This document shows, one piece after another, positions 28,049 through 41,000 of a DNA stretch of 64,000 nt (position 1 is the stretch's first letter; every line of letters begins with the position of its first letter). The stretch is from Enterococcus crotali. GTDB taxonomy: Bacteria > Bacillota > Bacilli > Lactobacillales > Enterococcaceae. A program made the position numbers and the translations under genes. The DNA lies in NCBI RefSeq assembly GCF_000633635.1, contig NZ_AYPQ01000002.1, forward strand, positions 609,643 to 673,642, written 5' to 3'. The notes beneath the pieces are model-generated. The model worked only from the letters and a program-made list of their open reading frames with translations. It had not been told where the DNA came from and did no database searches.

Positions 28049-29417
28049 GATCATCCCCACCTATTCCTCTTAACATCGGTTGAAATTTGATTTGTGTCTC
28101 TATTCGCTCTTGCTCTGCTATTGAGTCTTTAACGATACCACAACCGGCATATAAGTAGCCGCTATCTCCAGAAAACACTGCTGAACGTATCCCAACCGCA
28201 AATTCTCCTACATCCTCTTTGATAGCGACCCAGCCGATCGGCGCACCATATAACCCTCTATCTAAAGGTTCGTGCTCCTTTAGCCACTTCAAAGCTAATT
28301 CCTTCGGCTCTCCACCTAAGGCTGGTGTTGGATGTAATTGCTGGATTCCTTTCAAAAAACGATAATCATTTTTCCGCTGTCCTTCAATCGGTAAATGTAA
28401 GTGCTGAATATCACGATTTTTTAATAATTGTGGTGGTTGTGCCTGAATCACAGCACCTGTCATTGATTCCAACTCTTTAATGATTCTGTCTACAACAATT
28501 TTATGTTCTTGTCGATTTTTCATATCGTTCAATAAGTAATTTCCCAACTCTAGATCTTCTGTTTCCGTTGTTCCACGTGAAACAGAGCCAGCAATACTTG
28601 CCGTTGAAAAGGTCGTTGTAGAAGCTTTCAACAAGCGTTCTGGTGTTGCACCAATGAATACATGCTCGTCTGATTCCAACAAAAAAAAGTATGTATTCGT
28701 TTGCTGTTGCTGAAGATTTTTCAAGATGGCATCGGCCTCGAATGGACTATTGCTTTTTACCTTCATTTGTCTAGCTAAAACAACCTTTTCTAAAGGTCCT
28801 GCTTCTTTTAACTTCTTGACCGTTTCATCAACAACACTCATCCATTGCGATACCGCAACTTCTTCTGCTGTTATCTGCCCAGTAGTCTCTTCGTTTTCTT
28901 TTACTTGAGTATTCATGATTTCAGTGAATTGTGTCGTAAGATATAGCCACTTTTTCTGTAATACCTCTTCCGTTGCCGCGCTAAAATTGATGGTAATATA
29001 GCGATGCTCCTCGACCTGAGTCAGCAAAAAAGTTGGTAGATAAAACAAGCCTTGTTCCATCGGTCCCCATTCATTTTGTTCTACAAGTTTATCATCAAAA
29101 GGAAACGCACCAAATAATATCGCTCCGGCTCCTGAAATAAAGCGATTTTGATAGATTTTTGCTTTTTCGCCTAATATAAATGTCTCTACTTGTTCAAATG
29201 ATGCGTGGTCATAGGTCAGTTCTTCTTCTTTACCAAACCCGACTAACATAATATCTTTTTCTGGTGTTTGCCAATAAAACCGCTCACCTTTAAAGGCTTT
29301 TTGCCCCTTCATAAAATAAGTACGCAAAGAATCTTCAGATTCATTTAATTCTTTGATCCAGCTAAATTGACGATAGCCTTGTTCATACGCTTGCTCTAGT
29401 TCTTTAGGAATGCTCAT
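28032..29417 (-). CDS. menF: Isochorismate synthase
   Basis: A 461-residue chorismate-binding enzyme that opens the menaquinone pathway. The C-terminal catalytic domain has LEKVVLARQMKVKS (about 208), FLLESDEHVFIGATPERLL (about 248), HKIVVDRIIKEL, HLHLPIEGQ, LHPTPALGGEPKELA and GCGIVKDS. Length is usual. It overlaps menE by 4 bases and menD by a few, so translation is probably coupled. A parS site lies within its coding sequence. Confidence 0.94.
   Translation of the reverse strand: MSIPKELEQAYEQGYRQFSWIKELNESEDSLRTYFMKGQKAFKGERFYWQTPEKDIMLVGFGKEEELTYDHASFEQVETFILGEKAKIYQNRFISGAGAILFGAFPFDDKLVEQNEWGPMEQGLFYLPTFLLTQVEEHRYITINFSAATEEVLQKKWLYLTTQFTEIMNTQVKENEETTGQITAEEVAVSQWMSVVDETVKKLKEAGPLEKVVLARQMKVKSNSPFEADAILKNLQQQQTNTYFFLLESDEHVFIGATPERLLKASTTTFSTASIAGSVSRGTTETEDLELGNYLLNDMKNRQEHKIVVDRIIKELESMTGAVIQAQPPQLLKNRDIQHLHLPIEGQRKNDYRFLKGIQQLHPTPALGGEPKELALKWLKEHEPLDRGLYGAPIGWVAIKEDVGEFAVGIRSAVFSGDSGYLYAGCGIVKDSIAEQERIETQIKFQPMLRGIGGDDRDKSK
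28569..28584. promoter_or_regulatory. parS site inside menF
   Basis: TGTTCCACGTGAAACA fits the degenerate parS consensus TGTTNCACGTGAAACA. It encodes part of SVSRGT in MenF, so it is constrained by both protein and site. Confidence 0.8.
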
Positions 29418-30892
29418 TTGCTTAAAAAAGCCTCCCTTTCTATTGTTGTTAAGCGGTGTTTCGCTAATTTTCCACTTGCTGTTTTAGGCAGCGAATGACA
29501 CAAATAAATTCGTTTAGGCAGTTTAAATTTTGCTAAATATGTTTTAGCAAAGGTATTTATTTTTTCCACCGTAATCATTGGATCTCCAACGATATATGCA
29601 ACTGGAACAGCTCCCCATTTATCATCTATTTCACCAACTACAGCAACTTCTTTTACACCGGGAAACTCTTGTAATACATGTTCAATTTCCGTTGGATAAA
29701 TATTTTCGCCGCCTGAAATGATCAATTCACTTAATCGACTGACTAAATACAGATATCCTTCTTCATCCAGATAACCCATATCACCTGTTTTAAACCAACC
29801 ATCTGTTGTCCATTTCACTGTTTGCCACTTCTCACCATGTAAATAGTGTGAAACAACATTTTTTCCTTTTAATAGAATTTCTCCGACTTCATTTTCTTTC
29901 AACTGTATTTGATATGCATCAACAATTTTGATATGCATGCCTACTAAAGGTTTCCCCGCAGAGCCGATTTTTAGTGCAGCGTCTTCAAAGCGCAAGGCAA
30001 CGACTTGAGAGCAAGTTTCAGTCATTCCATATGATTGGATCACAGGAATTCCATAACGCTCGCATTTTTCTAATGCTTTGGGTGAAATAGGACCGCCACC
30101 AAGCAACATTGCCTTGAAATTTGAACTATAGCCTTTCTTCGGATAGTTTTCTAGTAATTCCTTCAACATGATTGCAACAACAGAAATTACTGTTCCGCAT
30201 CCTTCAGCTAAGTCTTTTGTTACTACTGTTGCATCAAACTTACTATATAAACGCAGGCTACATCCCAAGACTAACTGCCGAACTATGATGGACAAACCAC
30301 TGATATGAAATAATGGTACTGGACAAAGCCAACAATCATCAGGTGAAATACTCATATTTTCTTGTGTTGCTAGAGCGCTGGCAAGATGATTGCTAAATTG
30401 CTGTATCACCCCTTTAGGATTACCTGTTGTACCTGAGGTATACATGATTGAAGCTGTTGCCTCCAGTTGATAGAGCGAAGGTGACTCCATCAATGATTCT
30501 TCTGTACTCGTTGATTTCGACATTTCAATACTCATGATTTGAGTCAATTCTGAAAGAAAAGGTAACCTTTCAGTAGAAACCACCACCAAATTCACCTCAG
30601 CATCGGTCAATTGGTAGTGGAGTTCTTGTAAACTTAAATGTGTATTTAGCAAAACGAGCTCTTTGCCTAACTCCCACAAAGCTAAAATCGAAAAATACAT
30701 TTCTTTTGAATTTCGGCTGAATAGAGCCACTCTTTTCTCCTCATATGGAATCTTTGAAGAAAATTCTACTGCCCACTGTCTAACTTCCCGTCCAATGTCA
30801 GCAAAAGACCAGACTTCATCTTGCCAGTAAAAAGCAGGATGATTTGGTCTTTCATTTACTTGTTTTTGTAGCCAACTACTCATGTTTGTCAC
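29414..30892 (-). CDS. menE: o-Succinylbenzoate--CoA ligase
   Basis: A 492-residue adenylating enzyme with ASIMYTSGTTGNPKGV (about 158-173), QSYGMTETCSQV (about 296), WFKTGDMGYLDEEGYLYLVSR and the C-terminal catalytic Lys in LPKTASGKLAKH. It activates o-succinylbenzoate with CoA. It is second in the operon, 3 bases from menB and overlapping menF. Confidence 0.93.
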   Translation of the reverse strand: MTNMSSWLQKQVNERPNHPAFYWQDEVWSFADIGREVRQWAVEFSSKIPYEEKRVALFSRNSKEMYFSILALWELGKELVLLNTHLSLQELHYQLTDAEVNLVVVSTERLPFLSELTQIMSIEMSKSTSTEESLMESPSLYQLEATASIMYTSGTTGNPKGVIQQFSNHLASALATQENMSISPDDCWLCPVPLFHISGLSIIVRQLVLGCSLRLYSKFDATVVTKDLAEGCGTVISVVAIMLKELLENYPKKGYSSNFKAMLLGGGPISPKALEKCERYGIPVIQSYGMTETCSQVVALRFEDAALKIGSAGKPLVGMHIKIVDAYQIQLKENEVGEILLKGKNVVSHYLHGEKWQTVKWTTDGWFKTGDMGYLDEEGYLYLVSRLSELIISGGENIYPTEIEHVLQEFPGVKEVAVVGEIDDKWGAVPVAYIVGDPMITVEKINTFAKTYLAKFKLPKRIYLCHSLPKTASGKLAKHRLTTIEREAFLSK

Positions 30893-30895
30893 CCT

Positions 30896-31711
30896 TTATG
30901 GAAATTTAGGAAATTGGTCGAAATCTGGATCACGTTTTTCTTTGAATGAATCGCGTCCTTCTTTTGCTTCATCCATCGTGTAATAAAGTAGTGTTGCGTC
31001 TCCCGCTAATTGCTGAATTCCAGCTAATCCATCTGTATCAGCATTTAAAGAAGCTTTGATCATACGTAATGCAAGCGGGCTTTTCTTCAACATTTCTTCT
31101 GCCCATTCCATCGTGACATCTTCTACTTCGGCTAAAGGTACGACTGTATTGATCCATCCCATATCCAACGCTTCTTCCGCTGTATATTGTTTGCATAAGA
31201 ACCAAACTTCTTTGGCTTTTTTATGACCAACCACACGTGCTAAATAACCTGAGCCGTAGCCGCCATCGAAACTTCCAACATTGGGCCCAGTTTGACCAAA
31301 TTTAGCGTTGTCTGCTGCAATCGTCAAATCACAAACAAGCTGAAGGACATTTCCTCCACCGATCGAATATCCTTTGACCATTGCAATGACTGGTTTTGGA
31401 ATCACACGAATCAAGCGTTGTAAATCTAAAACATTCAAACGAGGAACACTATCTTCCCCAACATAACCACCATGTCCACGAACTTTCTGATCACCACCAG
31501 AACAAAAAGCGTTGTCTCCTGCACCAGTTAAAATAATTACGCCGACATCTTGTTTATCACGGCTGATGTTGAATGCATCAATCATTTCCATAACTGTTTT
31601 TGGTGTAAAAGCATTGTGCACTTGAGGGCGATTGATCGTAATTTTCGCCACTTTACCTTCTTGTTCAAATAAAATTTCATCGTATTCTTTGATCGTTGTC
31701 CAGTTTCTCAT
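30896..31711 (-). CDS. menB: 1,4-Dihydroxy-2-naphthoyl-CoA synthase
   Basis: A 271-residue crotonase-fold enzyme ([16 protein letters not shown], oxyanion segment [42 protein letters not shown]). It closes the naphthoquinone ring from o-succinylbenzoyl-CoA. It is first in the men operon, and its AGGAGG lies directly after two repeat-family-1 units, so those units form its leader. Confidence 0.96.
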   Translation of the reverse strand: MRNWTTIKEYDEILFEQEGKVAKITINRPQVHNAFTPKTVMEMIDAFNISRDKQDVGVIILTGAGDNAFCSGGDQKVRGHGGYVGEDSVPRLNVLDLQRLIRVIPKPVIAMVKGYSIGGGNVLQLVCDLTIAADNAKFGQTGPNVGSFDGGYGSGYLARVVGHKKAKEVWFLCKQYTAEEALDMGWINTVVPLAEVEDVTMEWAEEMLKKSPLALRMIKASLNADTDGLAGIQQLAGDATLLYYTMDEAKEGRDSFKEKRDPDFDQFPKFP

Positions 31712-31729
31712 GAGGAAACCTCCTTATAA

Positions 31730-31915
31730 TTTTAAAAGCGAAACAAATCGGGTAATCCTGTAGAAAATTAGGAAATTGACATTGAAACGCTTTTAGTTTC
31801 ACTGACAATTTATCTATTTTCCTAAGGATTGATTTGTGCAGCTAGATAGTTTAAAAGCGGAACAAGCTGCTTAGCTCTGACAGAAAAATAGGAAATGATG
31901 ACTAAGGTGCTTTTT
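31730..31915 (-). repeat. Repeat family 1 copies in the menB leader
   Basis: A full unit (about 31730-31849) and a truncated one (about 31850-31915). Ends and hairpins match the tail-module copies (TTTTAAAAGCG at the SD side, GCTAGATAG at the far side). The remainder up to 32134 shows no convincing gene. Confidence 0.8.
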
Positions 31916-32134
31916 TCCTAGACACTAACCTGTATAACCAAATTAGTTTTCAATGCTTCTATTATACACAAATATAGAAATTTTAGAATGATAGGCGATT
32001 TAGAGAATAGTGAAAGATTCTATGAAGTAGGACCAGGAAATACGCATTATTGCATCTTTTGCTTTAGAAGAAATCAATAAAATACTGCCGCCAAAGCTAA
32101 ATAAGTAAGAGAATTGGTCAAAGAAATAGGTACG

Positions 32135-32181
32135 CAAAAATAAAAGTAGCTAAACCATTATCCAGCTCAACTACTCTTATT
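32135..32181 (-). terminator. Terminator of the YccF-family gene
   Basis: AAATAAAAGTAG pairs with CTACTCTTATTTTT (one bulge), immediately past the stop codon. Confidence 0.65.
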
Positions 32182-32183
32182 TT

Positions 32184-32567
32184 TTATTCCATATACGTAC
32201 TATTTGTAGGTACTACTTGTGCGCCAAATGGCATCAATGCTAACTTGGCTAGTTTAAATGACTGCATTCCAAATGGAATACCGATGATTGTCACACATAA
32301 AATAACTCCGCTGACACAGTGGCCTACTGCTAACCAAAAACCACTGAAAACCAACCAAAGGATATTTACTAAAAATGAGGTCGTACTCGTACTATAAACC
32401 ACTCTTTTTCCAAATGGCCAAAAACTTAACCCTGCAAGCTTGAAACATTGCAAACCAATCGGAATTCCAACAATCGTAATACACCAAATAATTCCCGCTA
32501 AAAGCCATGTCAAACCTCCAAAAAAGCCTCCAAAAATAAACCAAATAATATTACCTAGACAACCCAT
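32184..32567 (-). CDS. YccF domain inner-membrane protein
   Basis: A 127-residue protein with two copies of the YccF module. The first runs NIIWFIFGGFFGGLTWLLAGI then TIVGIPIGLQCFKLA.L.FWPFG; the second runs NILWLVFSGFWLAVGH then TIIGIPFGMQSFKLAKLALMPFG. About four membrane segments are present. The family's function is not established. Confidence 0.88.
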   Translation of the reverse strand: MGCLGNIIWFIFGGFFGGLTWLLAGIIWCITIVGIPIGLQCFKLAGLSFWPFGKRVVYSTSTTSFLVNILWLVFSGFWLAVGHCVSGVILCVTIIGIPFGMQSFKLAKLALMPFGAQVVPTNSTYME

Positions 32568-32812
32568 TCTTAATTCCTACTTTCTGCTTAATTCATTATA
32601 AAAATAAATTATACTATAAAAATAGAATTTAAACCCTCACTTTATGCATAAGATTATCTGTTGCTTTTTTTGAAATATTCTCTTACAAAATCTTGGTGAT
32701 GGAATACATTTATAATAATTGCTATGCTCAACAGTCAAATGACTGGTTTATGTATGCCTTAACTCGCCTATGGTATACTTAAGTGATAAAGATAAGGAAA
32801 GGATCGATCTTA

Positions 32813-33184
32813 GTGCATTTACTAGACTATCTAAAAATCGAAACAACTGAGTTATCTAAAGAAAAAGTTGTCTTAACGATGAAAATAGGCGATTATCACA
32901 AACAACCTTATGGTATTTTACATGGAGGAATGAATGGCATTTTGATTGAAACTGCCTGTAGTCTAGGTGCTAATGAACAACTAGATCAGGATTCCTATGC
33001 AGCTGGTATCGATCTTCAGGTCAACCATCTAAAAAGTGTTGCAGATGGCACTTTGACTGTCGTTGCTACAGCTGATCGTGTCGGACAAACGATCCAAGTT
33101 TGGGAAGGTAAAGTCTTTACTGACTCTGGGGCATTGATTGCTGTTGGACGGTGCACATTGATGAGTCGAAAATTAAAGAAGTGA
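32813..33184 (+). CDS. Hot-dog fold thioesterase (possible DHNA-CoA hydrolase)
   Basis: A 123-residue PaaI/YdiI-type thioesterase. The start is GTG 32813 behind GGAAAGGA; a longer in-frame start at 32783 would lie almost on the -10 box (TATACT at 32774). It has YGILHGGMNGILIETACSLGA (the HGG loop with catalytic Glu) and GIDLQVNHLKSV. The men operon next door lacks a DHNA-CoA hydrolase, and this family includes MenI. That role is inferred from proximity only. Confidence 0.82.
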   Translation: MHLLDYLKIETTELSKEKVVLTMKIGDYHKQPYGILHGGMNGILIETACSLGANEQLDQDSYAAGIDLQVNHLKSVADGTLTVVATADRVGQTIQVWEGKVFTDSGALIAVGRCTLMSRKLKK

Positions 33185-33264
33185 TGACAACAAGGTTGGA
33201 ACAAAAACTTATTTCTAACGCAGCTGTCTTTTTACCACCATTTATGTGAATTTTAAAGGAGGTT

Positions 33265-33432
33265 GGGTCAGAAGTGTTTAACCCCGAGAAATAAGAAGAG
33301 ATTCACGAAAATTGCTCTTCAAATTTTTGTGAATCTCAGCTTATTTCCGAAGGGGTTGCTTCTGATTCCACCGTTTATTCGGATTTAGAGTCCGAAACAA
33401 AACTGATTTTTAGTTTTGTCCCGGACTCTTCT
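33265..33432 (+). repeat. Repeat family 2, two-stem element
   Basis: Stem 1 is long (TCAGAAG...CTTCTGA outside, GAAATAAG...CTTATTTC, then ATTCACGAAAA...TTTTTGTGAAT). Stem 2 is AGAGTCCG...ACAAAACT against AGTTTTGT...GGACTCT (about 33386-33429). It lies between a plus-strand gene and a minus-strand gene that converge. Confidence 0.8.
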
Positions 33433-33441
33433 TTTTGCCTC

Positions 33442-33609
33442 TTAAAAAATCGTTCTTGCTAATCCAATCAGCATTCCCATCACTGGTACTAATACCCAGA
33501 TCCATGAATTCCAATTATTTTTATTGTCTTCTTTCATCGTCGCTAAACGTAATCTCAAGTTCTCGTTTTCTAATTTTAATACTTCGATTTTTTCATTTTG
33601 GTTTGTCAT
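33442..33609 (-). CDS. Small coiled-coil membrane protein (55 residues)
   Basis: It starts at ATG 33609 (MTNQNEKIEVLKLENENLRL) behind AGGAGCGG. The N-terminal half is a Leu/Glu-rich coiled coil; the C-terminal half is a membrane segment (SWIWVLVPVMGMLIGLARTIF). A paralog of identical restored length lies at 48125-48291 and shares IE.L.LENENLRL and SWIWVLVPV.GM. Promoter sequences are also shared. It is probably a tail-anchored protein induced by a stress regulator. The function is unknown. Confidence 0.8.
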   Translation of the reverse strand: MTNQNEKIEVLKLENENLRLRLATMKEDNKNNWNSWIWVLVPVMGMLIGLARTIF

Positions 33610-33674
33610 ATTTATCCGCTCCTAATTAGTTGATAAGCTTATTATGACGGATTCCGCATCAGAAAAATAGAAGC

Positions 33675-33705
33675 TTTTGTCAGGAATCAACATGACAAAT
33701 GTCAT
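33675..33705 (-). promoter_or_regulatory. Candidate operator pair upstream of the 55-residue protein
   Basis: Reading the minus strand: ATGACATTTGTCAT (33692-33705), 9 bases, then TGACAAAA (33675-33682). The same two elements with the same 9-base gap precede the paralog at 48.1 kb. Downstream, CATAATAAG and TTATCAACTA are also shared. Confidence 0.65.
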
Positions 33706-33726
33706 CCTCTTTTTCAAGTCTTATTA

Positions 33727-34158
33727 CTAGATTATTTCCCCTGTAATAACTTTTAAATTCATTAACAAAGAGGTCATTATCTCTAATTCTCTTTGATCCA
33801 CCTCTGAATATTTTTTATTCATGATTTTTTCTCTTTCTTTTTTGACAAGTAAATACATTACATTTAATTCTTCTGAAGTTAGATTTGATAAGTAAACATG
33901 GTTTGGTTCTGAATAGGCGAAAGCTTCTATCTCAAATGTTTCTGGATTTCTTTTCAAACTCGTCCTGATCTGAAAACCATTTGAAAAAGTAATCATCTCA
34001 ACATAAAGATACTCTGAAAAGGTAATTGGTCTACGTTCATAAACAGTTGTTTTCCCCCCGAATATGTCCAATATATTTTCAAGAAAGTTTGATAATGCTG
34101 TTCCAATATTTAATTGCTTTGAAAAAGTTTTAGATAGTAATAATTTCTCCTGTGTCAT
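33727..34158 (-). CDS. Hypothetical protein (143 residues)
   Basis: A soluble, charged protein from ATG 34158 behind AGGTAAAAATT. It has no signal peptide or membrane segment. A central beta-rich stretch (YERRPITFSEYLYVEMITF, FQIRTSLKRNPETFEIEAF) is followed by a helical C-terminus (SSEVDQRELEIMTSLLMN-like). No family was recognised. It is a single gene downstream of gyrA. Confidence 0.65.
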   Translation of the reverse strand: MTQEKLLLSKTFSKQLNIGTALSNFLENILDIFGGKTTVYERRPITFSEYLYVEMITFSNGFQIRTSLKRNPETFEIEAFAYSEPNHVYLSNLTSEELNVMYLLVKKEREKIMNKKYSEVDQRELEIMTSLLMNLKVITGEII

Positions 34159-34318
34159 AATTTTTACCTCTCACTTCTTATTACCCTTTATTATAATCAT
34201 ACTTTTTTCCAAAACAAAGCGAAACGATATTTCATTTTTTTAAATTTAAATTTTACTCTTAAAATTCAGTAATTTTGTTTCTCCTCATATCCTTTGATGA
34301 TTCAGTTTCTTTAGACTA

Positions 34319-34369
34319 AAAAGAGTGGGCAATAGTCAGAAAAAAATCTGATTATTGTCCCACTCTTCT
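34319..34369 (-). terminator. Terminator of gyrA
   Basis: AAGAGTGGGCAATAGTCAGA pairs with TCTGATTATTGTCCCACTCTT around a short A-rich loop. Confidence 0.85.
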
Positions 34370-34386
34370 ATTCATATGCTTATTTT

Positions 34387-36906
34387 TTATTCTTCTGTCG
34401 TTGTATCTGTATCTGGTGTTTCAGTTTCAATAACTGTTGTTTCCACACCTTCAACTTCTTCAACAATTTCATCTGGCTCTGGTTCAACAACGGCCATCGT
34501 TACAACTTTTGCATCATCTTCCATTCTCATCAAGCGAACACCTAACGTAGCACGTCCTGTTTGAGAAACTGAATCAACATTGAAACGAATAATAACACCT
34601 TTATTGGTGATCACTAGAATATCTTCATCACCACGAACGGTAGTAAGTCCTGCTAGTGGTCCGTTTTTCGCTGTAATGTTAGCTGTTTTGATTCCTTTAC
34701 CGCCACGGCCCTTCACAGGGTACTCAGAGGCTTTCGTACGCTTACCGTAACCATTTTCCGTCAACACTAGAACTTCCGTGTCAGCGTCCAGTAAAGAGGC
34801 TCCTACGACGTAATCATCTTCTCTTAGACGAATACCGCGTACACCCGATGCTGTACGGCCCATATCACGAACTGCAGTTTCAGCAAATGTCACAGAATAA
34901 CCATTGTGTGTGCCGATGATCATGTTTTGTTCACCATTTGTTAAGACAACATTGACTAGCTCATCATCTTCTTTTAGACCAATTGCGATCAAACCATTAC
35001 TTCTAATGTTAGAGAATGCTTTAACAGCTGTACGTTTAACAGTCCCTTTACGGGTCGTGAAGAATAGATAGTGTCCTTCTTCTGCTTGTCCTTCAACCGC
35101 GATGATTGCTTGGATTTTCTCACTAGAATCGATCCCTAACATGTTGATCACGGGAATTCCTTTAGCTGTTCTTCCGTATTCAGGAATTTCATAGCCTTTA
35201 GCACGGTAAACTTTCCCATTATTCGTAAAGAATAGTAATGTATCATGGGTTGAACAAGAAACAAGGTTTTTCACGAAGTCATCATCGTGAACGCCCATTC
35301 CTTGCACACCACGTCCACCACGACGCTGCGCTCTAAATTCACTGTTTGCTACTCGTTTGATATAGCCATTATTCGTCAAAGTAATAACGACTTCAGCTTC
35401 TTCGATCAAGTCTTCATCTTCTAAACTTAGGACTTCACCGACTAATAATTCTGTACGACGAGCGTCACCATATTTATCATGAATTTCACCAAGTTCTGTT
35501 TTAATGATTTCAACAACACGTTCAGGACGAGCTAAAATATCATTCAAGTCAGCGATGAATTTCAATAATTCTTGGTATTCATTTTCAATCTTGTCACGTT
35601 CCAAACCTGTTAAACGGCGTAGACGCATGTCTAAAATCGCTTGAGCTTGACGATCTGAAAATTCAAAACGTTCGATCAAAGAGGCTTTCGCTTCATCATC
35701 TGCTTTTGAATTTCGAATAATTGCGATGATCTCATCAATATGATCTAAAGCAATTCGCAAACCTTCTAAGATATGAGCACGCGCTTCAGCTTTTTTCTTA
35801 TCAAATTCAGTACGACGTGTAATAACTTCTTTTTGGTGCTCGATATAATTTTCAAGAATTTCTTTCAAGCTTAAAATCTTAGGAATTCCTTTTTCAATTG
35901 CCAGCATATTAAAACCAAAAGAGGTTTGTAATGCGGTCATTTTATAAAGGTTATTCAAGATAACAGAGGCACTGACATCGCGACGAACATCAATGACGAT
36001 GCGCATCCCCTCACGAGAAGATTCATCACGTAAATCAGTGATTCCTTCGATTCTTTTTTCACGATGTAATTCTGAAATTCGTTCGATCAAACGGGCTTTG
36101 TTGACCATATACGGCAACTCAGATACTAAGATACGTTCTTTACCGTTCGGCATATCAACGATCTCAACTTTAGCACGAATCGTAATCGATCCTCGACCTG
36201 TTTCATAGGCGCGACGAATTCCTGATTTACCCATAACTAATCCACCTGTAGGGAAATCTGGACCAGGCAATACTTCCATCAACTCATTCGTTGTTGCTTC
36301 TGGATTTTCCATCAGCAAGCTTGCAGCTTCGATAACTTCAGCTAAATTATGAGGCGGAATATTTGTTGCCATCCCAACAGCGATCCCTGTTGTTCCATTT
36401 ACTAAAAGGTTAGGAAAACGTGCTGGCAGTACATCTGGTTCTTGTTCTGAATCATCGTAGTTTCCATGAAAATCAACTGTATTTTTATTGATATCACGAA
36501 GCATTTCCAACGCAATTTTGCTCATTCTAGCCTCGGTATAACGCATGGCAGCGGCACCGTCACCATCGACAGAACCGAAGTTTCCGTGTCCATCAACGAG
36601 CATACTGCGGTAACTAAAAGGTTGAGCCATCCGTACCATTGCTTCATAAATCGATGAATCTCCATGTGGATGGTACTTACCCATAACATCCCCAACGATA
36701 CGAGCTGATTTTTTATGTGGTTTATCAGGTGTTACACCTAACTCATTCATTCCGTATAAAATACGGCGGTGAACTGGTTTTAACCCATCACGAACATCTG
36801 GCAACGCACGAGCCACAATAACGCTCATCGCATAATCAATGAAGGATTCTTTCATTTCACTGGTCAGATTGACGTCTTGAATGTTCTCTTTGATTTCTTC
36901 ACTCAT
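34387..36906 (-). CDS. gyrA: DNA gyrase subunit A
   Basis: An 839-residue subunit that cuts and rejoins DNA. The catalytic Tyr is Y123 in [11 protein letters not shown]. The quinolone-determining stretch reads [10 protein letters not shown], with Ser84 and Glu88 in the positions where resistance changes occur, so it looks wild type. The C-terminal beta-pinwheel carries QRRGGRG (GyrA box). The acidic Thr/Glu-rich tail (about 805-839) is typical of enterococci. It follows gyrB after a 143-base gap that holds a repeat-family-3 copy. Confidence 0.98.
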   Translation of the reverse strand: MSEEIKENIQDVNLTSEMKESFIDYAMSVIVARALPDVRDGLKPVHRRILYGMNELGVTPDKPHKKSARIVGDVMGKYHPHGDSSIYEAMVRMAQPFSYRSMLVDGHGNFGSVDGDGAAAMRYTEARMSKIALEMLRDINKNTVDFHGNYDDSEQEPDVLPARFPNLLVNGTTGIAVGMATNIPPHNLAEVIEAASLLMENPEATTNELMEVLPGPDFPTGGLVMGKSGIRRAYETGRGSITIRAKVEIVDMPNGKERILVSELPYMVNKARLIERISELHREKRIEGITDLRDESSREGMRIVIDVRRDVSASVILNNLYKMTALQTSFGFNMLAIEKGIPKILSLKEILENYIEHQKEVITRRTEFDKKKAEARAHILEGLRIALDHIDEIIAIIRNSKADDEAKASLIERFEFSDRQAQAILDMRLRRLTGLERDKIENEYQELLKFIADLNDILARPERVVEIIKTELGEIHDKYGDARRTELLVGEVLSLEDEDLIEEAEVVITLTNNGYIKRVANSEFRAQRRGGRGVQGMGVHDDDFVKNLVSCSTHDTLLFFTNNGKVYRAKGYEIPEYGRTAKGIPVINMLGIDSSEKIQAIIAVEGQAEEGHYLFFTTRKGTVKRTAVKAFSNIRSNGLIAIGLKEDDELVNVVLTNGEQNMIIGTHNGYSVTFAETAVRDMGRTASGVRGIRLREDDYVVGASLLDADTEVLVLTENGYGKRTKASEYPVKGRGGKGIKTANITAKNGPLAGLTTVRGDEDILVITNKGVIIRFNVDSVSQTGRATLGVRLMRMEDDAKVVTMAVVEPEPDEIVEEVEGVETTVIETETPDTDTTTEE

Positions 36907-36935
36907 GAATCTGTCTCCTTTAAATTTATTGGTCC

Positions 36936-37035
36936 GACCTTCAAAACTAAGTACTTTTAGTACTTAGTTTTGGATGTGATCGAAGCATAAGCGTAGTATC
37001 CGCTACCTCTAATTCGCTTTGCTCATAGAATAGAG
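36936..37035 (-). repeat. Divergent copy of repeat family 3 between gyrB and gyrA
   Basis: It contains ACTAAGTACTTTTAGTACTTAGT, written here as the inverted arms ACTAAGTAC and GTACTTAGT, followed by GATCGAAGC. This matches the reverse complement of the 137-bp units at 45.2-45.5 kb in order and spacing, though more weakly after the first 60 bases. Confidence 0.55.
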
Positions 37036-37049
37036 GTTCTCCTTCTTCA

Positions 37050-40109
<3,060 letters not shown>

Positions 40110-40123
<14 letters not shown>

Positions 40124-40352
40124 CGACTGCCTCGCCTTTTTTGACCATAAAAAAAGTACCTTCTTCAGGTATCTCGAGCATCATACCGGCATATAGTTTT
40201 CTGCCGCGGCGATTCTCTAATTCCCCATCCACGAAAACACTATTCTCAGCTAAATACCATTTGGCAGCTCCGCCACTGCTGATAACGTCGGCTTCTTTTA
40301 AGACTTGACCAAGTGTCATGTAATCTGTTTCTAAAACAATCGTCTTTTTCAA
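40110..40352 (-). CDS. yaaA: S4 domain protein YaaA
   Basis: An 80-residue S4-like RNA-binding protein (TLGQVLKEADVISSGGAAKWYL, then VFVDGELENRRGRKL). It sits between dnaN and recF in Firmicutes, as here, although a PadR-DUF2812 pair separates it from dnaN in this genome. Confidence 0.92.
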
Positions 40353-40600
40353 AATGCATCCCTCTTTTTTGTTTTCACTTTTACTCTTATATTATACTCT
40401 TTTTTACGTCAAAAAACAAATTTATCCGTCTAATTTTGTTTCTAAGCAATTTTGAATGCAATCGACAAAAAATATTCTAACGATTAAAAAAGGCTTAAAA
40501 TGCATTTTAAGAAGAAATTTGCATGTTGAGGCTCTTGAAATTTTTTTCAGTATTTTTCATTTTGACGGAAGAAAAAAACAAAATCTCTTATTTTTAGTAA

Positions 40601-40638
40601 TTGACATATACAGTCTGACGATATACAATCAAATTGTA
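40601..40638 (+). promoter_or_regulatory. padR promoter with overlapping operator
   Basis: TTGACA (40601-40606), a 17-base spacer and TACAAT (40624-40629). A palindrome ATACAAT-CAA-ATTGTAT (40622-40638) covers the -10 box, and a further GTATAGTTGAACTGTATA follows. Palindromes of this kind are typical PadR targets, so autorepression is likely. Confidence 0.7.
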
Positions 40639-40683
40639 TAGTTGAACTGTATAATTGAATACAACAAATAAAGGTGTGTATAA

Positions 40684-40991
40684 ATGAATAACCGTAAAGT
40701 ATTACCGCTAACAGAAACAACCTTTTATATTATGATTTCACTAATTGAACCCTCACATGGCTATGCATCATGCAAAAAGTTGAAGAATTAAGTAATGGTC
40801 GAGTACGCATAGCCGCTGGAACCATGTATGGAGCAACTGAGAATTTATTGAAGCAAAAGTTGATACGTGAAGTACCTGGTGAAGACAAACGTCGCCGCAT
40901 CTATACTTTGACGGATACTGGAAAAGATGTTTTGAAATTAGAAGTGGCACGGTTGAAACAATTGGTATTGCTTGCTGATAATTTATTGTAG
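40684..40991 (+). pseudogene. PadR family transcriptional regulator, frameshifted
   Basis: From ATG 40684 the reading is MNNRKVLPLTETTFYIMISLIEPSHGYA, then a break near 40767. One extra A restores IMQKVEELSNGRVRIAAGTMYGATENLLKQKLIREV. Together this is the PadR winged helix (HGY.I, then G.VR...GT.Y). The restored length is 102 residues. Such regulators often repress a neighbouring DUF2812 gene; here one follows 9 bases downstream. The single-base loss is probably a consensus error. Confidence 0.8.
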
Positions 40992-41000
40992 GAGGAGAAA

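Noticed and set aside
31976-32130. Short frame in the gap between menB and the YccF-family gene
   Set aside because: It has no ribosome-binding site, is under 60 codons, and has no recognisable motif.
32783-33184. Longer N-terminus for the thioesterase
   Set aside because: That start would lie next to the -10 box, leaving no room for a leader.
36640-36670. Possible quinolone-resistance change in gyrA
   Set aside because: The motif [10 protein letters not shown] keeps Ser84 and Glu88, the usual susceptible residues.
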